A stretch of DNA of 64,000 nucleotides from Adineta vaga. Lineage: Eukaryota; Rotifera. Numbering within the stretch: position 1 is the first letter of the stretch; the number at the start of each line of letters is the position of its first letter. Where the stretch lies: NCBI GenBank assembly GCA_021613535.1, contig CP075494.1, positions 7,068,001-7,132,000 on the forward strand. Direction: 5' to 3'. Positions 10,728 through 21,830 of this stretch are shown one piece after another. The notes below the pieces were generated by a model that was not told where the DNA came from, made no database searches, and saw nothing but the letters and a program-made list of their open reading frames with translations. The translations under genes and the position numbers were made by a program.

Positions 10728-12995
10728 TTATTCTTTACAATCCATACGATTGAGTAACACTGTTTCTGAAGTGTAAGCACTAATTTTTGTACTTGTTTCA
10801 CAATGTCCACTATATCTGTTAAATAAAATTAAAATACTAAAAAAAAAGCGGAATGCAATGATTTCTACGTACATGAGTGTATCTTCAAGTGATTTGAGAC
10901 GAAGGCGTGAAATAACAACTTCATTTCCTTTTTGACCACCCCATCCAAAAACTAAAAAGATCTCGAAAATTTAGATTTTATATTTCAATCACAAAAATGA
11001 TTACTAACATTGTTTTGCTTTACTGAAATATATGACAGCATAATCAATTTTTCCCAAATCAGCTTGATAACTGAATACATGTCGAAGCATATCACCAGCT
11101 TTAATGTCAGCATTGGATCTTTAAAAAAAACCGAATCAAATCAAATCTTTCAATTCATTGTCTATTCAAAACGTACTTTGATGTCATACTGACATTAGCT
11201 AACATTTCATAATCGGAAAAGATAGCGACAAAAACTTCACCACTAGTTTTAGCCATATCACGATCAAGAACAAGTTCAACAAAATAATGATAACCACAAA
11301 ATGGTGAACTGCTTTTGGTTGTAGAAAACATTTTACCACGACCAAGTGAATAGATCGAATAGAAACCTATGATATAAGTGTACGAAATCTTAAACTAATA
11401 AAATAACACAATTACCCATTTGAGCACAACCAGTAATAGGACAAACAAGACATTTACCATTCATAAAACTATCCTATAATAAAAAGATTCATCTCCATTT
11501 TGATGTTTATTCGATTTTTTTCTATTTTACAAAATCATGACATGGAAATGCTGTATATGGACATTCGGAACTAAAATTAACATTGAAAAATTCTTCATCG
11601 ATTTCACAGTAAATTAAACTTACTGAATTGATTCAATATAATAACCATGTGCACGACCTGTTAACATAATCTTATTTCATTATATTTTCAATATTAATTG
11701 TTACACTTACCATGTGAACATGAAGCTTGTTCATAGGCAGCTATGATCACAAAATATGACGCTTATATTTATACTTTCAAAATCTATTTACCTTCACTTT
11801 GACCACCGATAACACCGCCAATAAGTGCGCCACTGTATGAAAATAGAAGATTTTATGTACAATCTGAAAATTTCTATTACATATTTACACTGAAGGACAA
11901 CCGGGTTGTGATTGACCACCATTAGCATAGAAATCAATATGTCCTGACTCTTCTGATGTTCCAAGACCAAGTCCAAGAGCAATTTCTGTATTGGAATGAA
12001 TAACATCAACAAATTTAGCATCGCTTTTATCCAAACGAACAGCTGTTTTCTTTCCCGAAAACAATGGACCAGCTGGATCAAGACCTGAAATACGAGCTAA
12101 TTGATTACCAACAGCATTCGATGCTTGACCACATGTATGTGCACCAAGACTATGACCTAGATAAATGAAAAATGACATACAATTGTTGTCTTATTCACAA
12201 TTTCAAAATCAACATACCAATACAATGAACTTTATCATATGAAATGCCTTTTAATTCTTTCAATTTTTCCAAAAGTAAACCAATTTGTTTACCAACAAGA
12301 CGAGTATTAGAAGCAGCATTAGGATATAATGGAAATTTTGCACCATTACCCCAATCAACAACAATAACATCCGATAATTCATCCTAGAAATAGTGTCTCA
12401 TGCATAGATTGAACTACAAAACATCATCGTTCTTACATTGGTCAATTTTAATAATTCATTTTTTAATTTTTTCATCCATACACTCTCACGATTATTGGTA
12501 AAACCATGAATAATAATTCTCAACCATCGAGAAGGATTGATATCAGCGTTTCGAATTGAATCATCATTGTCATAGAAGAGAAATTCCGGGTTTGTTGGAG
12601 TTTCTTGTGTAAAAAAAAGGAAAGCTGTATCAACAAATTCCGGAGATTGTGGAACTTCGAGACCAGCATTATTGAATGGTTCATTATTATCGAAACAACC
12701 AACAAGTGGATAGCACACAGTTGTATTAGCAGCAGCACGAAGTGGTGAAGTTACTTGTCGTTTAAGAACAGCATCATTTGCAGATCTAATTGGAAGATTA
12801 TCAACTGATATACTGTCAATTGTTAATGGCTTATTAGCGAGATTTTGGGATGGAATGAGTCGAGCATCGTTGCAATTGAGGGTAAGAAAAGAAATCAATA
12901 AGCAACAAAAACCTTCATAGAATAAATGAATTTTAGTAATATAGTTATCAATAAGAAATAATAAAAAAAATGGTCTTACTTGCTTTACGATGCAT
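10728..12995 (-). CDS. Secreted pancreatic-type triacylglycerol lipase with PLAT domain
   Basis: About a dozen small exons encode a protein of roughly 480 residues that hydrolyses acylglycerols or phospholipids outside the cell. A tiny first exon (from 12995, MHRKA) joins a hydrophobic signal segment ([13 protein letters not shown]). The alpha/beta-hydrolase domain has the oxyanion-region IIIHGFTNN, the nucleophile elbow GHSLGAH (about 12140-12160) and the Asp in GLDPAGP. The likely catalytic His is in CSHGRAHGYY. A Cys-rich stretch ([10 protein letters not shown]) matches the pancreatic lipase CPxGGCPQMG site. The C-terminal part (10728 to about 11350) matches the PLAT/LH2 beta-sandwich. All three triad residues are visible, so it is probably active. 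Whether it prefers triglyceride or phospholipid cannot be read. Confidence 0.85.
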
Positions 12996-13407
12996 ATTGA
13001 CGAAGGAGAATCAAATGAGAAAGTAGCGATCGGATGATAGATAAATGAGTTTAAATCAGCAGAAAAAAAACAGCATTTGTGCTTTTTCTCATCAAGCTAT
13101 ATTCAAAGCATCATCAGAAGTATACCAAATAAATATTGTTCTCAGATAACGAAAATATAATCATTGAGTTATTTTGAGAAAAAAAATGTATGCTTATGAG
13201 TTTTCCGAACGATGATCATCTTCGAGCGACCTCTTTTTTCCGATCTCCGACATTATCATCTGTCTGGCATCTCCGTTCAGAAAGACACATACATTCAAAG
13301 AAAGATCATTCTTTATATATAGTTCCATTATCATCATCTTTCATTTTTTTTCTTTCCATTTTTCATTCATCTGATTGCGACGTAGTTTATCTTCTACGTA
13401 TTTGACA
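12996..13407. other. Divergent intergenic spacer
   Basis: 412 bp between the lipase start (minus) and the FET-like gene start (plus), so it probably holds both promoters. A pyrimidine-rich stretch lies at about 13215-13400. No clear TATA box and no gene. Confidence 0.45.
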
Positions 13408-14528
13408 ATGTCATTTAATACGGGCAATTCTCCAAGAGAAGGTGGAAATGTATGGAGTGCTGGCTCGCGTGGTAAACTGTCAAAATTGTCGCTAAGAAAA
13501 GAAAAACATTTTATTTTACCATTTTATTAAGGTTCACGCGGAGGTCCAGACAATAACGATAATGGAGCGAGAGGAGAGTAAGTTCATTAAGTATACGTGC
13601 CTATTCATTGATCAATAAAAAAAAATTTTTTTCTGTAGAAGATCGTTTCGTGGATCTTTTCAAGGAAATGATTCAAGTATGTAAAGAAATAGTTCACTCA
13701 GATATATTTGACGAGTGTCTTGATAATTGTTTTTAGGAAGAGGTGGTGGTGGTGGTGGTGGATATGGATATCGAGCGCAAAATAATAATGATGATGAACA
13801 AATAGAAATACTTAAAGATGCCATATTCATTCAAAATTTGCCCAAAAATATCACTCGTGATGATATTCAAGAAGCTTTTTCAACTGTTGGACCAATAAAA
13901 GTAGAGATTATTTTGATAGACAAGTGACAGAATGTATAAAACACAAACTTGACTTTTTTCTAGATTGATGATCGTTCAGGTGGTCCAAAAATTTGGATTT
14001 ATAAAGATCGAATGACTGGTGAGGGAAATGGTCGAGCAACAGTCACGTATGAAGATGATGAAACGGCTGATAAAGCTATTTCTGAATATAATGGTAAGTA
14101 AGAACAATATCTGATAGATAGAAGGAATGAAATATTTGTATTTAGATCAACACATTGACTCTATAAACTGTGTTGTTCGTGTTCAACTTGCTCAACGCCG
14201 TATTCGCAATAATGATAATAATTATCGTGGTGGTTTTAATAATCGAGGTTTGCTTTTCTTCAAATAAAAGCAAACTTCAATTTTGATTGATGTATAGGTT
14301 TTCGTGGTGGTCGAAATAATTGGAACAATAATTCTCGTCCAGGTGGTAGTAATCGATTTAATAATGGTAGAGGTGGTGGCTTTCGTGGTATGTTTAACAT
14401 TATACACTTATGATAATAGAATTTGAAAAGAAAACCATTTGTTTTTAGGTAGAGGAGGTGGTGATCGAGGTTCAGGTCGTGGATTTCGAGGAAACTCATT
14501 TCATGGCAATAATAACTCCGCATTTTAA
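13408..14528 (+). CDS. FET-family (FUS/EWS/TAF15-like) RRM and RGG RNA-binding protein
   Basis: Seven to nine small exons encode a nuclear RNA-binding protein. The N-terminal third is Gly/Ser/Arg-rich, with a run of seven Gly (13740-13760). The RRM follows: the RNP2-like AIFIQNLPKNITRDDIQEAF, then an RNP1 region with KIWIYKDRMTGEGNGRATVTYED. The [22 protein letters not shown]-like form of that segment is characteristic of the FET family. The C-terminal end is RGG/FRGG repeats (FRGGRNNWNN, GRGGGDRGSGRGFRG) with a last exon ending at 14528. No RanBP2 zinc finger is seen after the RRM, and the Tyr-rich prion-like N-terminus of vertebrate FUS is short here. Related RRM-Gly proteins such as SARFH/cabeza are the closest alternatives. 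Confidence 0.8.
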
Positions 14529-14883
14529 AATTTCTAACATGAAATCTCAAACAATCTAATCATTTTCTCATTGTATTTGTACGCGCCTATGCGCAGTTTT
14601 GTTTGGTTTGACATATCTTATTCATATGTATCGTTGTTTTATGTTTTATTCAAAACTATGACATTTATTTCAAAGATAGATTAAACACAGAAGAACTTCA
14701 TATCGACAGAAAAAAAATACAATTACCTTCTATGTCATAGCAATGAGAGATAAATCTACAATTAAATTATCAAAATGAAAATCTTTCATTTATTTATTAA
14801 TGTTATCACAATTAAGCATACAAAAATATACGACTAACAATTACATCACAATTGAGCATAGAATAGCGACGAAATTGTCTTAT
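14529..14883. other. Convergent 3' spacer
   Basis: 355 bp between the stop codons of the FET-like gene (plus) and PAQR3 (minus). It is AT-rich, with no gene or repeat. Candidate poly(A) signals occur on both strands. Confidence 0.45.
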
Positions 14884-15964
14884 TCAGTTGATGAGTATAT
14901 TGCACGGATTACTAAGACGATATTGTAATAATTCAATACCATTTTGATACCACCAAACAAATGCACCTAATGCACAAACATGCCAAATTTGATGACTGGC
15001 AAAAATAAAATCAAACGAACCTAAAAATAAACAGTTTTCTATGATAGAAAGTAAAATCTTTGTTGTTTTACCGGGATAATATCGTTCGGGAAACTTTGTT
15101 AAATAAGCAAATGTTCCAATACCAAGAATTCCATAAAGTACAAATAATTTCGGAAAAAAATGTTGAACAAATTCATTTGACCAACCACCATGAAGTAAAT
15201 ACCAATGAAAACCTGGTAAAAATCCTAGTAACGCTATAATTACAAATAGAGTCACATGAATATTTCGTGTAATATATCGTTTAGCACCCTGAACATAATA
15301 AATAACGGAAAGAAACATGATTGAAATAATCAATGTTTCATATCGTATTCTCCAATCATGATAACATTCAAATGCAAGATGAAGTCCACATAAATAACAA
15401 CCTAATATACCAAATCCAATGCCGCATAAATCTAATTTAAGAAATTCAGCAAATGCTCGCGATGATATGCAACCAAACAGATGAAATAAAACTGAACATA
15501 TCATACATATCTGCATTGAAAAAGATGAAGTCTATTGTGTTTTTTTTCACAAAATCAGAAGACTTACAATGACAGAAATAGTATAAAATATAACAAAATA
15601 GTAGTCGGATGTTGATGTCAATAATGGTAATGCAGTACCCATGTAAATATCACGAAAGAGAAAGTAAATAAATAGTCCAGCACCAATTAAATGTGACCAA
15701 ACATTGATCGTTTCATTATTGAAATAAAGTAAACTAAATCAACTATGATGAAATGATTTTTCTCGTAAAAAAACCCGAGCAAACAAACCTCTTTATACAA
15801 TCTCGTTTACTTATACTATGTCGATAACCAGTGCGAATAAATGGATTTGATTGAAGATATTCTGGGACAGTTTCAAAGGAATGTAATTGAATTTGTTTTG
15901 ATTTGGTTTTTGATTCAGGTAAGCATGGCTTTTTAGATTCTCGATATAGTCGATTTCGAGTCAT
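14884..15964 (-). CDS. PAQR3: PAQR3-like progestin and adipoQ receptor family protein
   Basis: A seven-helix PAQR/HlyIII protein; PAQR3 in vertebrates is the Golgi Raf-kinase-trapping protein. Exons join to give the conserved chain: FIRTGYRHSISKRDCIK, then NNETINVWSHLIG (the conserved NETxNxWSHLxG signature), GILGCYLCGLHLAF, PERYYPG and SHQIWHV, ending YQNGIELLQYR. The His and Asp/Glu residues of the zinc site in SNETVNIWSH and SHQIWH are kept. One intron of 51 nt (about 15022-15072) is an exact multiple of three with no stop, so unspliced RNA would still translate. I place the start at ATG 15964, 17 nt after a CTCTTTCTTCTAG acceptor. The frame is also open to an ATG at 16042, only 5 nt from the TRMT112 stop, but that would be upstream of the acceptor. 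Confidence 0.85.
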
Positions 15965-15981
15965 ATCATTGACAACTTTAT

Positions 15982-15995
15982 CTAGAAGAAAGAGA
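15982..15995 (-). promoter_or_regulatory. Candidate trans-splice acceptor of PAQR3
   Basis: On the minus strand a pyrimidine-rich run ends in AG at 15983-15982, 17 nt before the PAQR3 ATG and just after the TRMT112 stop (16048). No upstream exon of PAQR3 can fit between the two genes. This makes spliced-leader addition to a downstream operon gene the simplest reading. Confidence 0.5.
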
Positions 15996-16047
15996 TTATA
16001 TCTATCTGTCTGTCCATCCTCTTTTCCAAGTAGAATAAACAAAAAGT

Positions 16048-16471
16048 TTAGAAGATTTCATTTTCTTGTAATAACATATTTGGAATGCCTTTTGAAATTC
16101 GAAATTTTCGTCCAGTTTCAGGACAAATCAGTTCACCTTCTTTCACTTCGTATTCTAGTAAAACTTTATGCATTTTCTTGAGAAATTCTTCATTCTTTTG
16201 CATTCTTTCTGGCAATGATTCATTCAAACCAAGCTACAACAACAACAACGTCAAAAAAATATATTCAAAGATATTGAAAATTCTTACTTACATCAATAAC
16301 AGCTTCACGTAATGCATCATATTCAATTCGTTGTAGAATGCGTAGAATAAAATCACGATTATAATCAACGGGTACATTCTCGACTTTCAAGGGACGAATT
16401 TTCAATGGAAAACCTTTCGAAACTCCTTTGAGAATAGTTGAAGTAAGCATATTATGTGTAATTAATTTCAT
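16048..16471 (-). CDS. TRMT112: TRMT112-like methyltransferase activator subunit
   Basis: Two exons separated by a 56-57 nt intron encode about 120 residues. TRMT112 is the small zinc-binding partner that stabilises several methyltransferases acting on tRNA, rRNA and release factor eRF1. The N-terminus MKLITHNMLTS and the following KGFPLKI match human MKLLTHNLLSS..GFPLRL. The last exon has ICPETGRKFRISKGIPNMLL, matching the family's CPESGRMFPISRGIPNMLL zinc-knuckle end. Full length and apparently intact. It lies 89 nt after the BET1-like stop and 83 nt before the PAQR3 start, all on one strand. An AG acceptor (16490-16489) is 17 nt before its ATG. Confidence 0.93.
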
Positions 16472-16560
16472 TGCCTTCTATTTTTTATCTAAAATAATGA
16501 TATTTTATGAAAAAAGTAGAAAAAACGAATTTATTTTCAAAAATCTTATGGAAGAGAAAT

Positions 16561-16975
16561 TTACTTATGTCGGAATGAGCTAACAATATAGTATAATACA
16601 ATAAAAGCCAAAACAATACCACCAATGACATAATACATTATTCGTCGATCTTTTCCTCCACTAGTTAGAACATCAGTTAAATGACGAGAACTTCCACCAA
16701 GGAAACTACGTGCTGTATCGAAATCCGAACGCTATAATCAGAAACTTTAATCTATTTGTTTCAGATTTTCAACAAAATATGACCTACCATCGTTTCAAGA
16801 AAACGATTATGTTCTGTAGTTTCATTGTCAATATCGATTGCAATCTTTAAGATAATGAAAATATCAGTCATATAAAGAAGAGCTTTGACAAATAGTAACA
16901 AACATTTTTAAGTCGAGATACTTTTGCAGATAATTCTTTTGTATGTTGATCATTTTCCTTTTCTAAAGAATCCAT
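16561..16975 (-). CDS. BET1/BET1L-like Golgi Qc-SNARE
   Basis: Three exons give a ~98-residue tail-anchored SNARE for ER-Golgi or intra-Golgi vesicle fusion. The heptad-patterned SNARE motif runs from KENDQHTKELSAKVSRLKN through IAIDIDNETTEHNRFLETM to SDFDTARSFLGGSSRHL. The central ionic-layer residue is a polar D/N position typical of Qc SNAREs. A single membrane anchor (IMYYVIGGIVLAFIVLYYIV) and a short tail end the protein. BET1L (GS15), with KSLALDIDRDAEDQNRYLDGM, is the best match. The ATG at 16975 follows a TTCAG acceptor directly, so either a 5'UTR exon near 17040-17110 or a spliced leader joins here. It is the first gene of the same-strand trio. Confidence 0.82.
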
Positions 16976-18533
16976 CTGAAGTAAATACAAGATAAATTAA
17001 TATCTATCAGGGTAAACAATTCGAACATGATATTCACGAATAATTTAATCAAATGATATACATATGATTTGTCCTTGTCTGGAGCGTCGGTTTCGGTTGA
17101 TCAATTTACATATACTGAAACAGTTGTAATTGATGATATTGTGTTTTGTGTCAGACTAACGTTTCGCGATGATTCAAAATAATAAATGAATATTCATGAA
17201 AATATTAACTAATTAATGGTTACGAAAAAAACTGGCACATTACAAGAACATCTTTGTATCATAGTTATGTAACACATTTCATATTACTAATTAAAATAAT
17301 TATTACTTCATAATAAATAGTAGTCAATAGAATCTATATGACTACTTTTTGATTGAAACTTCAAGCCAAAAAATAGAATACTTTCCTATAGTGTTGATCT
17401 TCTAGTTATATAACACGATCCACTTTAAGTTAAAGTCGTGCTTGTAGTAACAAATAGAGATTTATTGAAAGTAAGTAAGTAAATAATCAGTGACATTGTA
17501 CGATTGGATAATTTCATGAAGATTGCAGCTTAATCAAATACTAGAGGTCGCATTCTATCATTTTAGCGTTACTGTGTAACTACCACTCATATTTAAACAT
17601 GAAACGTAGATGGTATGAAATTTTAATCATAGAAAGTAGATTTTAAAGAGTGCCCTTGTACATTACTTTGTAGACAGAAGAACTTTACAATCTAAGCTGA
17701 TCAAACTTGTTTCTTTTACTATCATTTGAATAATATTAAGCAAACTTTTTCATACTATCCGATTTTACAAAGGTTAAAAAAACCAACATACATATACATA
17801 GATAACTTTGGAAGTGATCTAATGGTTGTTCTAAGGTTATTTCTATTGTGGCTTGTCAAATGTATTATTCATGTTCTCAGCTGCTTGCAATTTTATTTCT
17901 TTTTTTTCCTGATACTTTGTTAATATGTAAGAAAAAAAAGGAAAGGAAAAAGAAGACATTTCTTCTTTCTCTTCTTGTATTCCCTTTATGTACACTCTTG
18001 TCAAGTAAGAGAGAAGCAAGCGCGACCCTGTCAATGCTAAGTTTTTTTTCCAAAAAAAAAGAGAGAGGAGAAATATTCCTTTGTGCTCATTGTACTTATA
18101 CATGTTCACTTTTAATGACAGAAAAGAGGAAAAAACCGCATCAGAGAATGTTTGTCATTAATATAAAAAAAAGAAAGAAACCACAATCATCTCAGAATCG
18201 TATTAAGATTGATAATGAAGGTTTATTCAATCAGTATGATCACCACTCGTGTTCTGATTTTCTTTATAGAATATATATATATGTTAATGGTTTACATTGT
18301 AAAAACTTCTTGTAAACGATAAGAGTTTTTATTACACATTATGATATGACTATTCGATACGTATGTGTTACAGAATAAAAAGAAATATCAATTTTTCTGT
18401 TAAGTATGGACTGATGATGAGAAAAGAAAGAGTGGTAAATGCATTTTTTGATTCATATCCTGTAGATACATTGTGTTTTATGGTAATAGGCATTAGTGTT
18501 GGTTTTATTTCGTTTTAGATAGTGAATATAATC
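16976..18533. other. Intergenic region, low-complexity A/G tract
   Basis: This is a divergent spacer between the BET1-like gene and the innexin. A possible 5' exon of the BET1-like gene lies around 17040-17110. A long open frame at 17848-18315 is driven by A/G-rich low complexity (17930-18180) and has no domain, so I do not call it a gene. Confidence 0.5.
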
Positions 18534-20790
18534 ATGTCGGGATTGATACTACGAGCAGCAAATGACTTTACTGTGGTATTTTTGGGAACATCTCGAAGTG
18601 ATGATTCTACTGGTGATCGTCTTAGTTATAGATATACATGTGCAATATTAATTGCATTCACAATAATTGTCTCAAATCGAGAATTTACATTGAAACGTAT
18701 ACAATGTTGGGTAGAGATTTGATTTAATTTTGTGAACGGATAGAATGTAATGTAAGTTGTTTTTCTAGGTTCCAGCTTTCTTTACAGAGAATTATGAAGA
18801 ATATACTAATAATGTAAGCATTTTTTATGACTAAATTCTATTATCTGATTGTTCTGATAGGTATGCTGGGTTCGAAATACGTATTATCTTAACGATGATA
18901 GTCATATACCTGAAAGTTTGGATGTACGTCGTGAATCATCGATACGTTATTATCAATGGATACCATTTATACTTTTATTCCAAGCGTTTTTCTTCTTTCT
19001 TCCATATGTCATTTGGAGAGACTGTGTCAACGATCAGGTAAGATGTTTGCACGAAAAACATGTTCTCCATAAGTTCAATTTTTCTTTTGAAATAAGGTAT
19101 TGACATTCGAGATGTTGTGGAAGCTGCCGCGAATTATAAAAAAAGTACAGATGAAAATAAACGTCAACAATTAATGAATTTTATGGTTTCGGTTATTGAT
19201 CAATATGTCGATGATCCACGTCGTCAATCAAATAATCGTGAAACTGTTTGGTGGAAAAAATTTTTCCTAATGTTTTTTCCTTCATCTGGTCGTTATATGG
19301 GCGATTATTTGAGAAATTTATTCATCTTTATTAAAATACTCTATGTAATCAATGTTTTTGGACAAGTTCTACTTCTGTCCTTTCTATTAGGACAACCATT
19401 TTGGTCATTAGGATTTACTGTGATTAAATTTTTGTACGAAGGAAAAAGTTGGGATTATCATAGTCGATATTTTCCTAAAGTAACCTTATGGTAAAAAATA
19501 TTTTGTAGATTTTACAAATATTTGACTAAGTTTTGTTTCTATATAGCGACTTTGAAATTCGAGAACCAAATACTATACCACTTGCACATACGTACACTGT
19601 CATGTGTGTATTACCAATCAATCTTTTCAATCAGGTTTGATTCTATTGAAAATTACAGATGTTTAAGAGGTATTTATTCGTTTCTAGCAAATATTTACAT
19701 TTTTATGGTTTTGGTTTGTGATTGTAATTGTATTGACAGTTTATGATCTTTGTATATGGATTTATCGATTATTCTTTCGACGTGAAATTCATTTAGAAGC
19801 ACGTTTGAAAGTCATTGATTGGGAAATAGCACAGAAATGGCCATATAAAGATGCGTGTATCGATCACATCAATGCAGAAGAAAATGAACACCTTATGAAA
19901 GGTATTTTACATTCTTTTTGTCGTTCTTATGCTACTTTGATTACGTAATGAGGAGAATCCATGAACCAGAAATGCATAATTTAGTTGGAAAAGCTATTTA
20001 AGTTTTCTTTGTACAAAAAATATTATAATTAACTCTGGTAAACTTCTTTCATTAACGTATTTCTATAGGCAATTCGATAGAATGTTAGAATACGATGTTG
20101 TTAATCATCTTGTTTTGAGTCTCTTGAGAAAATACATGTCATAAGTTAATTGTCAATTTATTTCCTAGTACAAACTCGTAAAGAATGTGACTCAACTGGT
20201 GATCAATTTCGTGTGTTGAGTGATGGACGAAGAATTCATCATCAATCACGTATGTTTATTGTACCACGTAGTTATTACAAGCAAAAACGATCGATATTTC
20301 AATTTTTTAATTACGAATACTTGGAATCTGATGGACATTTTATACTTCGAATTATTGGAACAAATGCTAGGTAAATATTCAATTTCTATAGATGATAAAT
20401 CAAATACAAAAATTTTCCTTTTCATATAGTGATTTTGTTACAACTAAAATCATCCATAAACTATATATCTTATGTTGTGAAAAACGATTTCGTGCTGATG
20501 AAGTACCAGTAGTAGAACATGAACCACGAATGATTCTTTATAAATATTTAATTATTCCGAAAGGACAAACATCATCTACGACAGATCCATCTAAATTAGA
20601 TCAAACATCAAATGATCAAACAAGATCAGCAACAAATCAAGATGCACCACATGTATTACCACGATCATCATCGAATAATGAACTGTCACCTTCGGACATG
20701 GGTCCATCAATTCTGGATCCTGAGAGACGGCAACAACTATCCAAACGATCTCATTTTAGTTCGAAAAAACTCGCAGAAGAAGAAGAATAA
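18534..20790 (+). CDS. Innexin (gap-junction channel subunit)
   Basis: Eight or so exons encode a four-helix innexin of roughly 500 residues, which assembles into hexameric gap-junction hemichannels. TM1 is followed by loop 1 with two Cys (QCW and VCW), then the innexin hallmark YYQWIPF (about 18945-18968) opening TM2. Loop 2 has paired Cys (CDFEIRE and VMCVLPINLFN), then IFTFLWFWF in TM4. The C-terminal cytoplasmic tail is Ser/Gln-rich and acidic at the end (EEEE). The start is ATG 18534, 15 nt after a TTTTAG acceptor. One junction is off by a base: the strong donor CAG|GTAAG at 19038 is phase 0, while the next exon (from 19097) needs phase 1. A weak donor inside 19021-19035 would fit, or one G is missing from the assembly. 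Confidence 0.85.
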
Positions 20791-20840
20791 TAATAAGACA
20801 ATGTGATATTTTGTATTTTATGTTTTCTTTTTCTGTGTAA

Positions 20841-21653
20841 TCAAATCAAATGTCGTCTCATTTCTTTCAGTCCATCACGTGCCATTGCTGCTGATTTAGG
20901 TGTAAAATTTAGTTGGTTAACAAGAGATTTTTCAAATTCTTCATCGTTTGCACTCATCATATATCTTGATAGTAATTGATGAGCCATTATAATCCTTTGA
21001 AAGCAAAATACACAGCAAACAATTCCGATTGGTATGATTACTTTTCTATACCCTTGTTTTTCACAGAGATATCCATGTTTTGGACCGATACCAGGAACAC
21101 ATGTAACAGGTTTGATTGTCAATGGTTCATTAGCAAATGAACACTTTATGATACAATAACAGAAAAGAGTATCTTTTGTGTTCTACTCTTTGAAAAATGA
21201 ATATCTCACGTGTTTCTTTGTACAAAGTCTTGGTGGATCATCATTGCTCGAATTCATCGAACCAACTAATGCACGTTGAGCTAGTTGATTGATCATTGCT
21301 TTTGTCACATCTTTTTTACCATATAAATCTTGTAAATCATCATCAATATTAATTTTGACTGCTTGTTGTTGAACAATATGTTGAATCTTATGATCACTTG
21401 CTTCCATCGGATCAGTAATGACTTTTTTCTTCTCAACAAGTGTTTCTTGCTTTAGAGGTGGAGCTTTAACTTGATTCTTAATTGCTTTTTTCTTTTCATC
21501 ACCACCACAACAGCTAATATTGATGGATTGTTGTTGTTGAAAATTTATATCACCTGTCCATTCAGTCAGCTCTTGAGGTAGTGGTTTTCTTATCGAGTTC
21601 TTATTTCGTGAACGATTGGTACTACGAAAAAATGAACGAGAAGTGGACGACAT
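20841..21653 (-). CDS. BAF (barrier-to-autointegration factor) domain protein with N-terminal extension
   Basis: Three exons (21653-21210, 21143-21052, 20994-20841) join in frame to 229 residues. Residues from about 147 on match BAF: TKKHCSFANEPLTIKPVT, the helix-hairpin-helix CVPGIGPKHGYLCEKQG, then MAHQLLSRYMM and a C-terminal Asp/Glu-Lys helix. BAF is a ~89-residue DNA-bridging, LEM/lamin-binding nuclear factor that holds chromatin to the re-forming envelope. The first ~146 residues are extra: basic and Ser/Arg-rich at the start, with a QQQQ run, a CCGG and many Lys/Glu, and no domain I recognise. The donor of intron 2 must be GG|GTATAG to keep the frame. Start ATG 21653 is the first with a plausible context; an in-frame ATG at 21704 would add 17 hydrophobic residues. 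Confidence 0.75.
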
Positions 21654-21830
21654 GAAGTAAAAATCAACACACAAAAAAAACGAATTCGTCGAACAAATCT
21701 TCAAGGAAATGTATGAACGAGTTGCTATGTTACTATTCGAATTATAAAGTCATTTACTAAATTTTTTCATCTTTCTAATACAATCTAAATATAGATTTAT
21801 TTCGGAAAACAAAAATCAGATTATAATCTT

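Noticed and set aside
17848-18315. 155-codon frame in an A/G-rich region
   Set aside because: Open because of low-complexity K/R/E codons; no domain and no conserved motif.
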